From NCBI GenBank assembly GCA_964023275.1, contig OZ029919.1:34449865-34513864 (forward strand): a DNA stretch of 64,000 bases, written 5' to 3'. The notes under the pieces were generated by a model. That model did not search any database. It saw nothing but the letters and a program-made list of their open reading frames with translations, and was not told the DNA's origin. The DNA comes from Norana najaformis. Its lineage: Eukaryota; Annelida; Clitellata; Crassiclitellata; Hormogastridae. The position numbers were made by a program, and so were the translations under genes. How positions within the stretch are numbered: the stretch's first letter is position 1; each line of letters begins with the position of its first letter. Positions 1 to 10,995 of this stretch are shown in pieces.

Positions 1-620
1 GCCCGAGTGGAGAGAGAAGGGTATGGAGCGATAGGAGAAAAGGGATGGAAAATGGGAAAAAGAAAAAGGAAGCGAGTGGGAGAGGTGGGAAAATGGAGCG
101 GAGAGAAGGAGGGATAGGGGAGCGGAGAAGGATGGGAAATGAGATCACAGTGGAGGGGAAAACGAAGAGTAAGAATAGGGAAAGACGGAGAACAATGAGT
201 TGGGAGAAAAAGGAAAAAGAAATGGGGTTGAAAGCAGGATGGAAATGATGGAAGGATAGGGAAAGAGATCGATGGAAAAGGAGAATATAAAGGGGACAAG
301 TGGGAGGCAAGGAGATGGGACTAAGGAAAGACTGGACAGGGAAAGAAAGAGACGTGGAAAGGGAGATGGAAGAATTAAGAGATTGGACAGAAGAGGAAGA
401 AGGGGAAGGGGAAAGATCTAGAGACAGACATACAGACAGAGAAAGGAGAGAGAAGAGAGACAGAGAAACAGAGACATCAAAAAGAGAGAAAAGGAGAGAC
501 AAAGAAAGACTAAGAAAAGCGAGGAAAAGACAGACAGACAGAGAGAGAAGAGAAGAGGAGAGAAGAGAAGAAAAGAGAAGAGAGAGGAGGAGGGGAGGGA
601 GGGGAAGAAAGAAGGAGGAG
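1..620. repeat. Purine-rich GA/GGA/GACA tract
   Basis: The plus strand is almost entirely A and G. Long Arg/Glu/Lys open frames here are composition artefacts. Confidence 0.85.
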
Positions 621-920
621 GATGTAAACATAGAGATAGGGAATCCGAGACACAGAAGAAACGAATGACAAACGGCACGCGACCAGAATTATAGAAATAC
701 ACTGGACGGTTCATTGCGGATTTAACGACGACGATATCGTCGATCGCCGACGGCAGCGGACGAGACTCCTTCGTCCGCTCCACCGACGGACACCGAGGTC
801 GGCTGAGGAGAGGGGGTTTCGGCGAAAGGGTAGGAGGGTGTGGTGCCAAACTGGTAAAGGGCGAAAATTGTTCCGATTCAGTCCACTTCGCAGAACATAA
901 TTTACAGATTTTAAAGTATC

Positions 921-1120
921 CTGTAATCGTAGACTCGAATTTTCTAAAACGTGGAACTTAAAAGCTAAGTGCAGGGTATCAGCTTATTCACGCTGCGTCA
1001 AATTGTCCAGAGGTGACATGTCCAAGTCCGGTTGCCGGAAGACCAGAAAGACATGGGGAGAGGAGCTGTTAGGGTGGGTTTTGTTTAAGCTGAGAGAAAT
1101 GGGAAGGCAGCGGATTCGAT
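921..1120 (-). repeat. Family D short repeat
   Basis: GTAATCGTAGACTCGAATTT, AAGCTAAGTGCAGGGTATCA, CTTATTCACGCTGCGTCAAA, TTGCCGGAAGACCAGAAAGA, GTTTAAGCTGAGAGAAATGG. It shares its tail with family A but not its body. Confidence 0.6.
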
Positions 1121-2337
1121 GGATCAAGGTGGAATATCCTGTAGCCTTGACAGCCAAATTTGATAGAAAACAATATTTTTGTAAGTGGAAAAATACAAGC
1201 CCAACCAGTCTCCCGAATATCATATATTCATAGAGCCGTAATTTGGACAAAACATGACTTTGACGCACGAAGCGGCAGTAAACAGTAGCGGCAGAACAGT
1301 TGTATTTTTAAGACAAATTTTCCACTGATCACATGAACGAATCACAGCATCATACGGAACCTTTTCGCCCGGACGTCCTTTGGCTTTGCACCGGCAGACG
1401 AGACTGGCGCCCGCCAGAAAGCGAGCGGGAAGAGCGGCACGGACTGGCGCCCGGGTTTGGCGTCGATTTGCTAACGAGCCCATGAAACGTGAAATTTTCA
1501 TTACCGCGGCCGTGTGCGCGTAGAAAGATGTATCGCGGACGTTTCGCGGTAAAGCGGCGACGTCGGACTACTTTCCGCGCTATCGATGAATGTCTTGTGG
1601 CGCCCTCGGTGAGATTACGGGTGTATTCGGCTGGATGGGGTTCGGTACGGTGGAGTGGGGTAGTGTGAGGGAATAGGGGAAGGAAGGGGTGCATGGATAG
1701 GGCGGGAGTATTTATCATGTCGAAGCTGACATGCAAGGGTTTGACAGGCAGACAGACAGACAGACAGACAGCTTTTGCTCTGCTCTGTTTCTGTTCCAGG
1801 TTCTCAACGGAGTACGCTCCGAGCAAGCTCAGAGTATACTTCCAGTTCGCTGTATGACCTAACCTTTGCCTTGACTAAGCGCCTGTGAAATTTGTTCTCA
1901 AATTATAATCTAACGTAAAATAAATGTAATCTTCTTCTCCTTCTTCTTTTATTCTCCTCCGTCAGGCCAACGGGCCAACGATGAGGCCTCAACCTGTCGT
2001 CTCCAGGCACCTCTGTCTCTGGTTTTGTCCACCGCTTCCCTCATATCCATGTTCGCCCACATTTTCGTCTGAGTACGTATTCATGTTGAGGTTTCTTGGT
2101 CCTATGCCAGGTGGTGACCACTCCTCTCCTGGCAGGGTTAGGAGGCCGGTGGGTCATTTTGCAGACTTCTTTCGCCCTCAGGAGTCCTTCCAACACCTGC
2201 CTCCTGCGTTAGCCAGCCGTTTTCGGGGTTCCCGGTGAGCCTGTCCACCTCGCGTATCGCCCTAGGTGGTCCTTCAGCCAAAGCCTTCACCACTGATGGC
2301 ATAGCCTCACCGAGCATTCCCTTACTTAGCTGTTTCA

Positions 2338-2390
2338 CCCCCCCCCCCCCCACCACGGTGAGGTGCAGGTAGGTCTTTGGGGGGGGGGGG
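2338..2390. repeat. C14 and G12 homopolymers facing each other
   Basis: C run 2338-2351 and G run 2379-2390 with 27 bases between. They could pair as a hairpin or form G-quadruplex and i-motif structures. Confidence 0.7.
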
Positions 2391-2474
2391 AATAAATGTA
2401 ATAGGGGCCTATAATGTAACTTTCTAAACTTTCTCATCGTCATTAAAAAACTGCTTTTGTGAATTCATTTCTTT

Positions 2475-2517
2475 CGGACTTTATTTGATTGAGGCTACTT
2501 CAATCAAATAAAGTCCG
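2475..2517. repeat. Perfect 18-bp inverted repeat
   Basis: CGGACTTTATTTGATTGA at 2475-2492 is the exact reverse complement of 2500-2517, with a 7-base spacer. Confidence 0.85.
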
Positions 2518-2771
2518 CAAGAGTCAGGTTTTTGGTCAGTTTTGATGCCAGGTCAGAATCTGTAGGTCCGACGGGATACAGTTTTTCAAATGAAGAGTTC
2601 TGTTTAATTTTGATCTTGCTTTTTGCAGGATGGCGCAAGGTATTGCAAATTTGCCGGATGTCGCCGACTACCAACTAGCGCAAGAACGCAGGCTTGTAAA
2701 CATCCGTTTCTTTGGTTTGTTTGGGAGAGGGAGTTATATCGACCCTCCCTGGCTTTGATTTCTTCTTCGCA

Positions 2772-2933
2772 ATGGAGAGTGGATCGGCCCAGGGCCAGTA
2801 TTGCCCTACCGCTGACCCTGTCCGGCCAGGACGATGTCCAGAGTCGAGTGGCGAGGGTCAAAGTTCGCAACCGAACGCAGCAGCAGACGGGTCTCCTGTT
2901 TGCAGTCACTATGTCCGACGCTGTGCCTACGTG
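2772..2933 (+). CDS. RCHY1: RCHY1 coding exon 1
   Basis: 54 codons from ATG, ending phase 0 before GTAAAC. It encodes a low-complexity N-terminus and then the first zinc ligands of the CHY finger (C44, H46, C51), matching the C-x-HY motif that precedes the PCC motif in vertebrate RCHY1. The frame is open upstream of the ATG to about 2712, so the exact start is inferred. A non-coding 5' exon could lie further upstream. Confidence 0.8.
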
Positions 2934-5900
2934 GTAAACTATCCGAGAAATAAATCGCCGAAAGAGATTAATCTAATCAGATCAAATCGGACGATTTACA
3001 TAGCGCCGTTAAAACAGCGCGCAAGGAAGCCTACATTCTTCGATGGCAGACTCAGAACCGAGCGCCAGCTCTGGTCTATTCCGGAGGGTCGGACTCTGAT
3101 GGCCTGAGGGTGATAAGACAGACACATCGGCGAAGATAAATGGGTCCTGGGGGAGATCCGGACGGGATCAAAGGATCGACAGCCGGGACAAAAAGCTCTC
3201 GTGTCCAGAGCATTTTTGGTCGTGCGTTTGATCAAGGCGAAACAGTCGAAGAACCTGAAAGGGGGGAATTGTTTTGTGGGAGTAAACTTTGTCCAGTTGA
3301 TCAGAACTCACGGTACACGTGATACTTGTGAATGCACAGTGTGGCTATTCATTTTACTAATGTTTATATGGAGAGGTTCTCAGGGGTAAATGTAGATGTA
3401 AATGTACAGGGTTTTATATAGCGACCACATGGCGTCGATCATGCTCATTTTTACCGTGAATTTTATTGGGGGAGATCCTTCACTGTTGCTGCCTGTTTGA
3501 TTGGGCGCTGTGCCATTTAAGGTCCCTGTGTACGGAGGTATTCGGATGGTGAGATGTTACGCGCCATTACTGTATTTATAAAAATAATAACTTTTTGACC
3601 CAGTGGATTATTTTAAAGTAATCTTCGTGTTCATTTTTTTTCATATTGTATCGTAATTGTAATGTAAACTTCTTACGATTTTATTTTAATTACTTGTCTG
3701 TTTCTACTTACTTACTCCCGAAAGCCTAACTTCTGGATTTGCTGACCTTTTGGAATTCAACCTCAATTCCTCAATGAATCTTGATTTTTGACAGTGATAT
3801 CACTTTGAGCAACCATTGATTGATGCCTCAGGCTTTATGATAACAGCACTGTAGAAGTCAGATTAGATATAATAAAATTGAAGTGTAAATTTCTTAATGT
3901 GTTACTGTAATTTTAATGTACTTTTCAAACATTTTATTGTAATTTTAATGTAGTTTTGTAATTTTGATGAAACTTTAACATAAATTTCTTAAAGTTCTAA
4001 TTCATTATTATTATAAATTTTAAAACATTTTGTTGTAATTTTAGTGTAAATATTTGTGCATTTTAATCTAGTAATCTTTTGTAATTACAATTACAGAGTC
4101 CATGTTGTAAAAAGATTTACACGTGTCGTGTGTGTCACGACGAGAATGAATCACATGAGATCGATCGTCACGCTGTTACAGAGATCGTGTGCCTTCATTG
4201 TCACACTAGACAACATGTAGGTTTCTCATCAAGTCTTTGATCTTTGTAAACTGATCAGTTCTCATGATCATATTTCAGTGTGGTTTCTTCATTTGACATG
4301 ATCACATATGCATTTAGTAATTTCACGTCATCATATTTGAATTTGATCATTTAACCAAATTTTTTATGATTTCACATGGTCCATTTAATGAGGCCATATT
4401 CGCACAAAGATGATTGATTAATGTTTGTTAATTAAAATGCTGGTGCAACTCTGTAGGTGGCCAGATCCTGCACAAGCTGTGGTGTTGAGTTTGGACAATA
4501 TTTCTGTGCGACTTGTCGGCTGTTCGACGACAAAGATTTGAAGCAGTTTCACTGCGACCTGTGCGGAATTTGTCGGTCAGTCTTCCTCTTTTTCTTCCCT
4601 CTCCTCTTTCAACTCTTTCTCCTCATTCTCTTCATGTTCCTTTTTCTCCTCCTGCAACTCCTTCTCCTGTTCTTCCTTTTCCTCTTTTTCCTGCTTCTCT
4701 TCCTCCTACTTACCTCCTCCAGCCTTCTCTTCCTTCCTCTCCTATTTTCCTTTCTTTTCCTCTTCCTTCTGGTTCTGTGCTTCACTTCCTCTTTTTCCTT
4801 CTCTTCCTCCTCTGCTTCTCCTGTCTTCTCCTTCTCCTGCTCCTCCTTCTCCTTCTCCTCTACTTCTCTTCTGCTTCTTCTTGCTCTTTTCTTCTTCTTT
4901 GTCCTTCTCCTTGACCTCTTCCTTCTCCTTCTCCTTATTCATCCCTTATTCTCCTCTTCCTCCTCCTTCTCTGGCTTCTTAGTCCTCTGTCCTTCTCTGC
5001 TTGCTTATCTGGTTTCTGCTATTTCCCTTTTCATCTCATGATAAGATTAATTATGGATGAGACTTTAGTGTCACTATTGTCTATCGAATTAATGTGGCCC
5101 TTCGGTTTATTTTCAGAGTTGGAGGACGAGAGAATTTCTTCCACTGTTCCAAATGCGACCTGTGTCTTGGTGTCGGAATGAAAGACTCTCACCAAGTGAG
5201 CAGAGACAGTTAAACCTACTGATTGGGAAATCAATCTAATCTTATCTAATCTAATGACTTCTATAGCGCTGATATCATAATGTCCGAGCAATCAGTCTTT
5301 AGACTGAAATCCAAACATTTAAAATAATGTTCTTTCACTTGGATGGGTCGAGCTGGGTTTAGGGGATAACCCTCACCTGATGGGGAGACAGTTAAATAGC
5401 CCCACTGAGTGAGGAGGCATAAATAGCCCCAGTGGATGCGTGGGGCATAGTTAAAATAACCCAAACTGGATGAGTAGGGGCAGGGTTGAATAACCCTTAC
5501 TTGACAGGATGCAATAGTTAAATACCCCAGTGAATGAGTCAGGGCATAGTTAAATATTGGTCACTGCTGGTGTGATAATTTGGGTGGGATGCTTGCAAAC
5601 ACTTCACTGTTAAAGAGTGCCGAGGGTGATCATGTGTATTAATTCAGATGGGTGACCACCTGGGCCAACTCAGCCCACCATCCATCCAAGTGTACCAAAC
5701 TGATAGACTTCCTCTTCCCCTTATCACATTTACCAGTTCAATTCCAAACACCATCCACCATAGCCATCTGACTGTCTGCCTGATTCTTGGATCTTGACCT
5801 GGAACTGAACCCTTCCTGCTTATCGATTTTGTTGTGACTGAGCACATGTGAATAACCTTATTCCCGTGACTTAGCTTTCGTTGGGTGCTGTAGAAGTCTT

Positions 5901-7996
5901 GAGTTTACGATTACGATTACTTGAAAATGGCACTAGCAAACGAGGCAAAATAATGTAGCCCATTTACGTACGTAATTCTGTAGGCATTCCTAAGAATTGT
6001 GGTCCTGCAGTTTGAAGGGTCTTTCGGCTAAAGCCCTCTGCATAAATTTCTTTAGGTGCCCGTTGTGGTTCCCTGTGATTCCTCGCTCAGTCAATGGACA
6101 TAAGGCATATAAACAAATGCATTACTTACTTACTTACTTGTATAATGTTTGGTGTAATTGTTTCACCAGTGTTTGGAGAAAAGGACCCACGCCAACTGCC
6201 CAGTCTGTCTTGAGGATCTTCACACATCACGCGTGGATCTGTACTGTCTTCCATGCGGACATCTCACCCACAAGTCAGTTTTTGTCTCAGTTTCTTATAA
6301 TGGTGCTACAGAAGTCCAAGATAATTTGATTTCTTAAATTTGATCAAATCAGCAACCTACCCTTTGCATCTAAAATGACCAAACACCTGTCTCTCATCTA
6401 ACCCAGGATGAGTCACCCAATAACAATATATAAAGTATCCCATATCCCGCAAATGAGACATAGGAGAGGCGCTCATTTCCTTTTCTTTAGGCTCTTGAGC
6501 CAGCAATGGACGAATCCCAGTGTGCTGGACACGGGGCCAGTGCATCACAGGACTTGCCGTTTACTTCCCTGCTTATGCCAGTACCAGATTATACTGCTTG
6601 GTGACAGAGGCACGGTGTGCGCAAACAACTTGCCTAGGGTTGTTACACAGAGATGAACCTGCAACCGGATGATCATTGACCAAACGCACTACCATTTGAC
6701 CATGTTGCCGCACAGCACTATGTACATACATACATACAAGTCAACCTCTGAACCTGCTGGACCTCTTTGCTAATATTAAGAAATTTTCTACCTGATTTCA
6801 GGGAATGCTGGAAAGGCCTTCTGACATCAGGGTGAGTAATTCTTTCTGCGTTTAGTTGTGTTATTAATTTGGGTGATTTTAAGGTCGATGACGATGATGA
6901 TAAAATTCACTTTTTGCATTAAGCTTTTAAATATTCATGAGTTCTGCTTGCATTTCAACACGTTTTAATTAGAAACTAAATATTTACATTTTCAGGTGTA
7001 ATGTTTGTTTACAAACCTTTATCTTTACTTTTTTGAGCAAAATGTTTACCTGTCTTAATAAGTAATGTTTGTAAAGAACGTTTACATTCTGTAATGTTTG
7101 TTTTTGACTGTAATGTTTACACTGCTTACGGCGTAAATCTGTAGGAATTACACTTGTCCGTTGTGCTGCCATTCGATGCTTGACATGACGGAGCAGTGGA
7201 AGGCGATGGATGCAGAAATTGCGAAAGTGATCATGCCAGACGAATACAAGGACCTTAGAGTCTGGATTCTCTGCAGAGATTGTCACAAGGTCTGCTTCAC
7301 TGACGTCATCCGCTGGCAGATTAAGAGGGGGCCTTGGGGATGTATGCCTTCTTTAAGCGTGCCGACTCATATGTATTCCATATCCCACAAGTGAGACGTA
7401 GGGGAGGCGCTCATATCTTTCTTAAGTCCCTTAAGCCGACAATGGACGAATCCCAAGGTCCTGGACTCGGGGCCAGTGCATCGCAAGACTTACCATTTGC
7501 TTCCCAGCTTATGCCAGTTTCAGATTATACTGCTAGGTGACAGAGGCACGGTGTGTGCAAACAACTTGCCCAGGGTCGTTGCACGGAGTCGAACCTGCAT
7601 CCGCATGATCATTGACCAAATGTGTTACCAATAGACCACCGTGCCGCCCTGTATGCTTGTAGGACAGGAAAATTCCTGTTCTTCGCCTTTAGCTGTGCTT
7701 CCCTATCACACTCCATTCCCCTTAACTTACTCCCCTCCCTACTTTGCTGAAGGCAGCAGTATCAAAGCACGCCACCCTGTAGCGCAGTTAGACTTGCACA
7801 GAATAGGCTGGTTGTATATATTTTAATGTGTGATGTGATTGGCTGATAGGTTTCTGAGACGGCATATCACATGCTTGGACTAAAGTGTTGTCAGTGTGGA
7901 TCGTACAACACATGTCGAACGGCAGACAACGAAGCAACGACTGAAAAAACGTCAACTGAAATGAGTGCATCACAGGACACCAGTCAGAAGCCATGA
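2772..7996 (+). CDS. RCHY1: RCHY1 (Pirh2): RING finger and CHY zinc finger E3 ubiquitin ligase, 8 coding exons
   Basis: Exons 2772-2933, 4097-4216, 4457-4575, 5117-5195, 6170-6273, 6802-6831, 7145-7289 and 7850-7996 join in compatible phases to 906 nt, or 301 residues plus TGA; human RCHY1 is about 261. Visible in the translation: CHY-type zinc finger (about residues 44-114, with C57-C58, C64/C67/H68, C86/C89, C99/C102, C111/C114), CTCHY finger (about 126-159), RING-H2 (C170, C173, C189, H191, H194, C197, C209, C212, the family spacing) and a C-terminal zinc ribbon (C248, C251, C266, C269). In vertebrates this ligase ubiquitinates p53 and other substrates in cytosol and nucleus; the same activity is inferred here. 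The N-terminal 43 residues are Ser/Gly/Gln-rich and longer than in human. The C-terminal tail after residue 274 is Thr/Ser-rich. Every intron begins GT and ends AG. The start is the first ATG in frame with the first C-x-H motif. Confidence 0.93.
3795..3880 (+). repeat. Family B short repeat
   Basis: TTGATTGATGCCTCAGGC, TTATGATAACAGCACTGTAG and an AGATTAGAT tail, in RCHY1 intron 1. Confidence 0.5.
4097..4216 (+). CDS. RCHY1: RCHY1 coding exon 2 (CHY finger core)
   Basis: 40 codons, phase 0 to phase 0, preceded by TTACAG and followed by GTAGGT. It encodes S-P-C-C-K-K-I-Y-T-C-R-V-C-H and the downstream C-x2-C, the diagnostic CHY zinc finger block. Confidence 0.93.
4457..4575 (+). CDS. RCHY1: RCHY1 coding exon 3 (CHY finger end, CTCHY start)
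   Basis: Follows CTGTAG and ends before GTCAGT, leaving two bases of an Arg codon. It encodes C-T-S-C-G and F-G-Q-Y-F-C-A-T-C-R-L-F-D, the best conserved segment of the family, then H-C-D-L-C-G-I-C. A long pyrimidine tract starts only a few bases after the donor. Confidence 0.94.
4578..5030. repeat. Pyrimidine (CTT/CCT) tract in an RCHY1 intron
   Basis: About 450 bases of C and T starting just after the exon 3 donor. It produces false Leu/Phe/Ser frames. Confidence 0.85.
5117..5195 (+). CDS. RCHY1: RCHY1 coding exon 4 (CTCHY finger)
   Basis: Follows TTTCAG, completes the split Arg codon and ends phase 0 before GTGAGC. It encodes F-F-H-C-S-K-C-D-L-C-L-G, aligned with the human F-F-H-C-L-K-C-N-L-C-L block. 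Confidence 0.93.
5233..5312 (-). repeat. Family B short repeat
   Basis: ATCTAATCTAATGACTTCTA then TAGCGCTGATATCATAATG; reverse orientation, in an RCHY1 intron. Confidence 0.55.
5690..5924 (+). mobile_element. Family A LINE 3' end copy
   Basis: Carries the 3' UTR blocks and ends TGGGTGCTGTAGAAGTCTTG plus a GATTAC tail. It lies in an RCHY1 intron. Confidence 0.7.
6170..6273 (+). CDS. RCHY1: RCHY1 coding exon 5 (RING, first half)
   Basis: Follows TCACCAG and ends before GTCAGT with two bases of a Lys codon. It encodes N-C-P-V-C-L-E-D-L-H-T-S-R and L-P-C-G-H-L-T-H, supplying RING ligands C170, C173, C189, H191 and H194. Confidence 0.94.
6435..6712 (-). mobile_element. Family E tRNA-headed SINE in an RCHY1 intron
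   Basis: Minus orientation. Tail side GTATCCCATATCCCGCAAAT, GGCGCTCATTTCCTTTTC; body CGGGGCCAGTGCATCACAGG; head with GGATGATCATTGACCAAACG. The copy is nearly full length. Confidence 0.75.
6802..6831 (+). CDS. RCHY1: RCHY1 micro-exon 6 (RING)
   Basis: Only 30 nt. It follows TGATTTCAG and precedes GTGAGT. It encodes E-C-W-K-G-L-L-T-S and is needed to supply RING ligand C197 and to keep the frame between exons 5 and 7, so it can be called although very short. Confidence 0.88.
7145..7289 (+). CDS. RCHY1: RCHY1 coding exon 7 (RING end and zinc ribbon start)
   Basis: Follows TCTGTAG. It encodes Y-T-C-P-L-C (last two RING ligands), an amphipathic stretch with W-K-A-M-D-A-E-I-A, the M-P-x-E-Y motif and the first zinc ribbon pair (C248, C251). 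The inferred donor AAG/GTCTGC is weak, but it gives an exact length match to human RCHY1 across the junction. Confidence 0.9.
7372..7650 (-). mobile_element. Family E tRNA-headed SINE in an RCHY1 intron
   Basis: Same orientation and boundaries as the copy at 6435: TCCATATCCCACAAGTGAGA, GGGGCCAGTGCATCGCAAGA, reverse box B GGAGTCGAACCTGC. It lies between RCHY1 exons 7 and 8, 82 bases after the weak exon 7 donor. Confidence 0.76.
7850..7996 (+). CDS. RCHY1: RCHY1 terminal coding exon 8
   Basis: Follows CTGATAG in phase 0 and ends at TGA 7994-7996. It encodes Y-H-M-L-G-L-K-C-C-Q-C-G-S-Y-N-T, which matches the F-H-I-L-G-M-K-C-x2-C-x-S-Y-N-T end of the family and gives zinc ribbon ligands C266 and C269. 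A 27-residue Thr/Ser-rich tail follows. Confidence 0.9.
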   Translation, partial: VSETAYHMLGLKCCQCGSYNTCRTADNEATTEKTSTEMSASQDTSQKP

Positions 7997-9405
7997 AAGG
8001 GATTGAAAGCTGATTCAGCAAGTTTTCAAGCATTCTGAGAAATGTGCTGACTGATCACCAGTGTATGTATGTATGTATGTCTGTAATGTATGTATGAGTA
8101 GGTATGTTTGTATTTATGTGTGTATGTATGTATGTGTGTATATGTGTGTCTTTGTGTATAAAGCAATTAATATGGTGCCTTTAAAGTACCTCAAAGAAGC
8201 GCTGGCCACATGGATGGATACCTCATTGCTCTAAACAGATGCAGCTGAAGATCGGTTGAAACTGTGTTCCGAACGGAGTCACATGCAACGGTACGCATAA
8301 GCAGAATGGTGCAAAAACTGTTCCGAGCTAATGGTCCATTGCAGGCAAAAGCCAGATGGGCTTGAGTCATTGTGTATGAATGTAATGCGAGAGGAGTTAT
8401 ATGGAGACAGTTCAGCGTGCATCTGTGTACGTAGATGGTTGTTTATATGACGCATTTAAAAACAACCCTCAAGGGCGCTGACTGTTGAACAGATAGGAAG
8501 TAAGTAAGCGTTTGTTTACATGCCATATTTCCATCTGTTGAGCGAGTAATCATAGGCATCAGCGGGTCGTAGCTTTCAGACAAGAAAAACAAGAAGGTTT
8601 TCGAGCATGTCTTTATGAATATGTCTAGCGAGAAACAGTTTGATCTGTTGGCCGTTAGAAGAAATGTAAAGTGGTGCAACTTAACAGTGGAATGTATCTG
8701 ATGGTGGTGCTAACAATGGCTGAGGTGATAAGAAAAACTTGTCAGTTATGACTCCCCTGCTGAAAACTACTGCAAGTGGTTTCGGTTTTGTACTTGCGTT
8801 TTGGTTTTATATAATTATGCTTTAATATAATCAAATCTAAGGAATGTTATAATGAATCTAACTGTTGTCCAGTAATTATATTCTAAAATGATTTTTGTGA
8901 TCCAGTCTTTGCTAATAATTATATGCATGGGTTGCTACACACAGTGAAAACATTTAAAGTTAGATGTCAGTGGCTTTGGCATCCTCAAGATGTCTTTAAA
9001 AACTGTATTGTTACGAATACTATTGGGCTTTCTCTGGGGCTGTACCCTGCGGTGGTGAAAGATCTCACCTGATAAATTCATTGAAAAATGAGCAGGGTCG
9101 AGGCCATATGATTGATATGGGAAAACGTGTACAGTTTACTATAGAAATCTTGAGTTTATAATGATGATTAGGGCCTAAATGTCTGCTTAACCAATTTCAC
9201 CCTAAATTGTGTTATGTTCTTTACTTTTGGAAAAGCTTTACTTTGAGATTTGAGGATTTTGTTAGGCTATAATTATCTACTTTGGAGTTATTAATTTCTG
9301 CTTTCATTTAGTTCAGTAATTAGTACTTTAGCTTGAGGTTTATCGTGCATACTCCTTGAACTGTTGGATGTTTGTATACTATTTAAATTGTTGATTTTTA
9401 ATAAA
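7997..9405 (+). other. RCHY1: Probable RCHY1 3' UTR region and candidate polyadenylation signal
   Basis: No further coding sequence is visible after the stop. The stretch includes a TATG microsatellite (8061-8160) and a short dispersed repeat at about 9046-9115. The first clear AATAAA on this strand is at 9400-9405. An earlier non-canonical signal could be used, so the 3' end is inferred. Confidence 0.4.
8061..8160. repeat. TATG microsatellite
   Basis: Imperfect GTAT units in the probable RCHY1 3' region. Confidence 0.8.
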
Positions 9406-10775
9406 GGTTTTCATTGTTCGGAGAGTAGAAGTTGATCTGGACAGTTAATGAACAAACAAGTAACTAAGCACTTTGAGAAGCTCTCAAGGGGCGCTACATA
9501 AATTCCCAGTTACACCCGGATGCCTAACTGAGTTGGCATGTCTTCCTCATGATTAGTTAACTGGCATCTTTAAATAATAATAATAATAGAGCTGGATGAG
9601 ACGTAGCCGTTCCAGATGCTCGTTAATGTCTCCGGACTAATTTTTTCACCACCTGAGGGATTATACCTGCCCCGGGTAAAAATAATAATAAAAACAACAC
9701 TAGCACCAATATACTAATAACAGCAGTAATAATTATAATATTACATTATTTGTATTTGGCCTGTTTTCTTACATTCATTCAGCTCTGTGACCAGTTTTTA
9801 CTATCAATCACGGCAAGAAAAACTTCATATTGCTTTTGCGTAGATTAAAATAATAATACTCGGTTTTTGGTGTGGATCTAATTCCTATTTGTTAGCTCAC
9901 GTGTTTCGACAGCGTACGCTAGGGGCGCTGCGGTCGAGTCCCGCACGAAATCGCGTTTCGGATCTAATCTTGATTTCCGATCGAGATCCCGACAACGAGA
10001 ATTATCGACGAGATTACGCAACGTAAACGATACGGAATGACGCAAGAAGTATGGCGGCGAGGAACTAGGCTAAACATTCAAGATTTTCATTGTTGCGTAC
10101 GATATTATTGAAAGTATTTTATCAGCGAATGGATACCTCGAGTACAGCTGCTAGCACGGGCTGAACCAGAGGCCAATTCGGTTGAATTTAGGAGGTTGGC
10201 CGTGAGACTGTTTTGAATGAGGGCTGGCCACAGAATTTGCAAAGTAACAGTTGGCCACGATAACACTTAGTTAGTAAGTAAGTAAGTAAGTACGTAAGTA
10301 AGAAATTAAGTATAGTTTTTATTAATTACAATTATTTAAGAACACAAGAAAACCGTAACATGCATACAACATCCTAATAATAAAATATTTACGTGTTAAA
10401 TTACAAACTAAATAAAGTTGAAAAACTGGTAAACTTTAGAGAATTGGTGGTAAGAAATGCAATTGAAAGGCTATGAGAAATTAAAGGGAAGTGGAAAACC
10501 AAAGAGAAGCCATGACAGAACGCAAAGATTCACGAAAAAGACGGACGAGACTTGGAAAATTCTGGATAAATTATTCAAAAAGGTCTCGGAAATTTTTGGA
10601 GTGAAACAGTGGTCTTTGATCTTCAAAAATCGCAACGACTAAAAAGATCATCAAATTAGTGACTAACCGTCTACACCACTTCCACTGTGATAAATTTGGC
10701 ACCCACTCTTTGCACGTGGTAGCTGTTTTCAAAATCAACAGAACGGGTTTTAATACTCGACAAAATGCTCTGTAG

Positions 10776-10995
10776 GAATCGTAATTCCGAAATTTCTACA
10801 GCGCCCAACGAAAGCCACTTCGGGGGACCAGCTTATTGACAGGCGCTCAGTCAAAACAAAATCGATAGGCAGAAGGGTTCGGTTCCAGGTCAAGATTCAG
10901 ACGGAGAGAGCGTGGCAGCTACGGGAATGGTGTTTGGGGTTGGAGAGATAAAAGGAGGAAGAGGTGTCAGGATAGGATCTGTGAAAGTGGAATGT
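10776..10995 (-). mobile_element. Family A LINE 3' end copy
   Basis: Reverse orientation: GTAATTCCGAAATTTCTACA, AGCGCCCAACGAAAG, the GGCGCTCAGTCAAAACAAAA block and the TTCGGTTCCAGGTCAAGAT block. Confidence 0.7.

Larger units (their letters stand above)
621..2771. other. Gene-free region upstream of RCHY1
   Basis: Holds a family D copy (921-1120), a short CAGA run (1745-1776), GC-richer unique DNA at 1250-2300, a C14/G12 pair (2338-2390) and an 18-bp inverted repeat (2475-2517). The RCHY1 promoter should lie in or upstream of its end, but I see no convincing core element. Confidence 0.5.

Noticed and set aside
5695..5924. GATTAC repeats as telomere-like sequence
   Set aside because: They occur only as short tails on retroelement ends, not as TTAGGG-type arrays.
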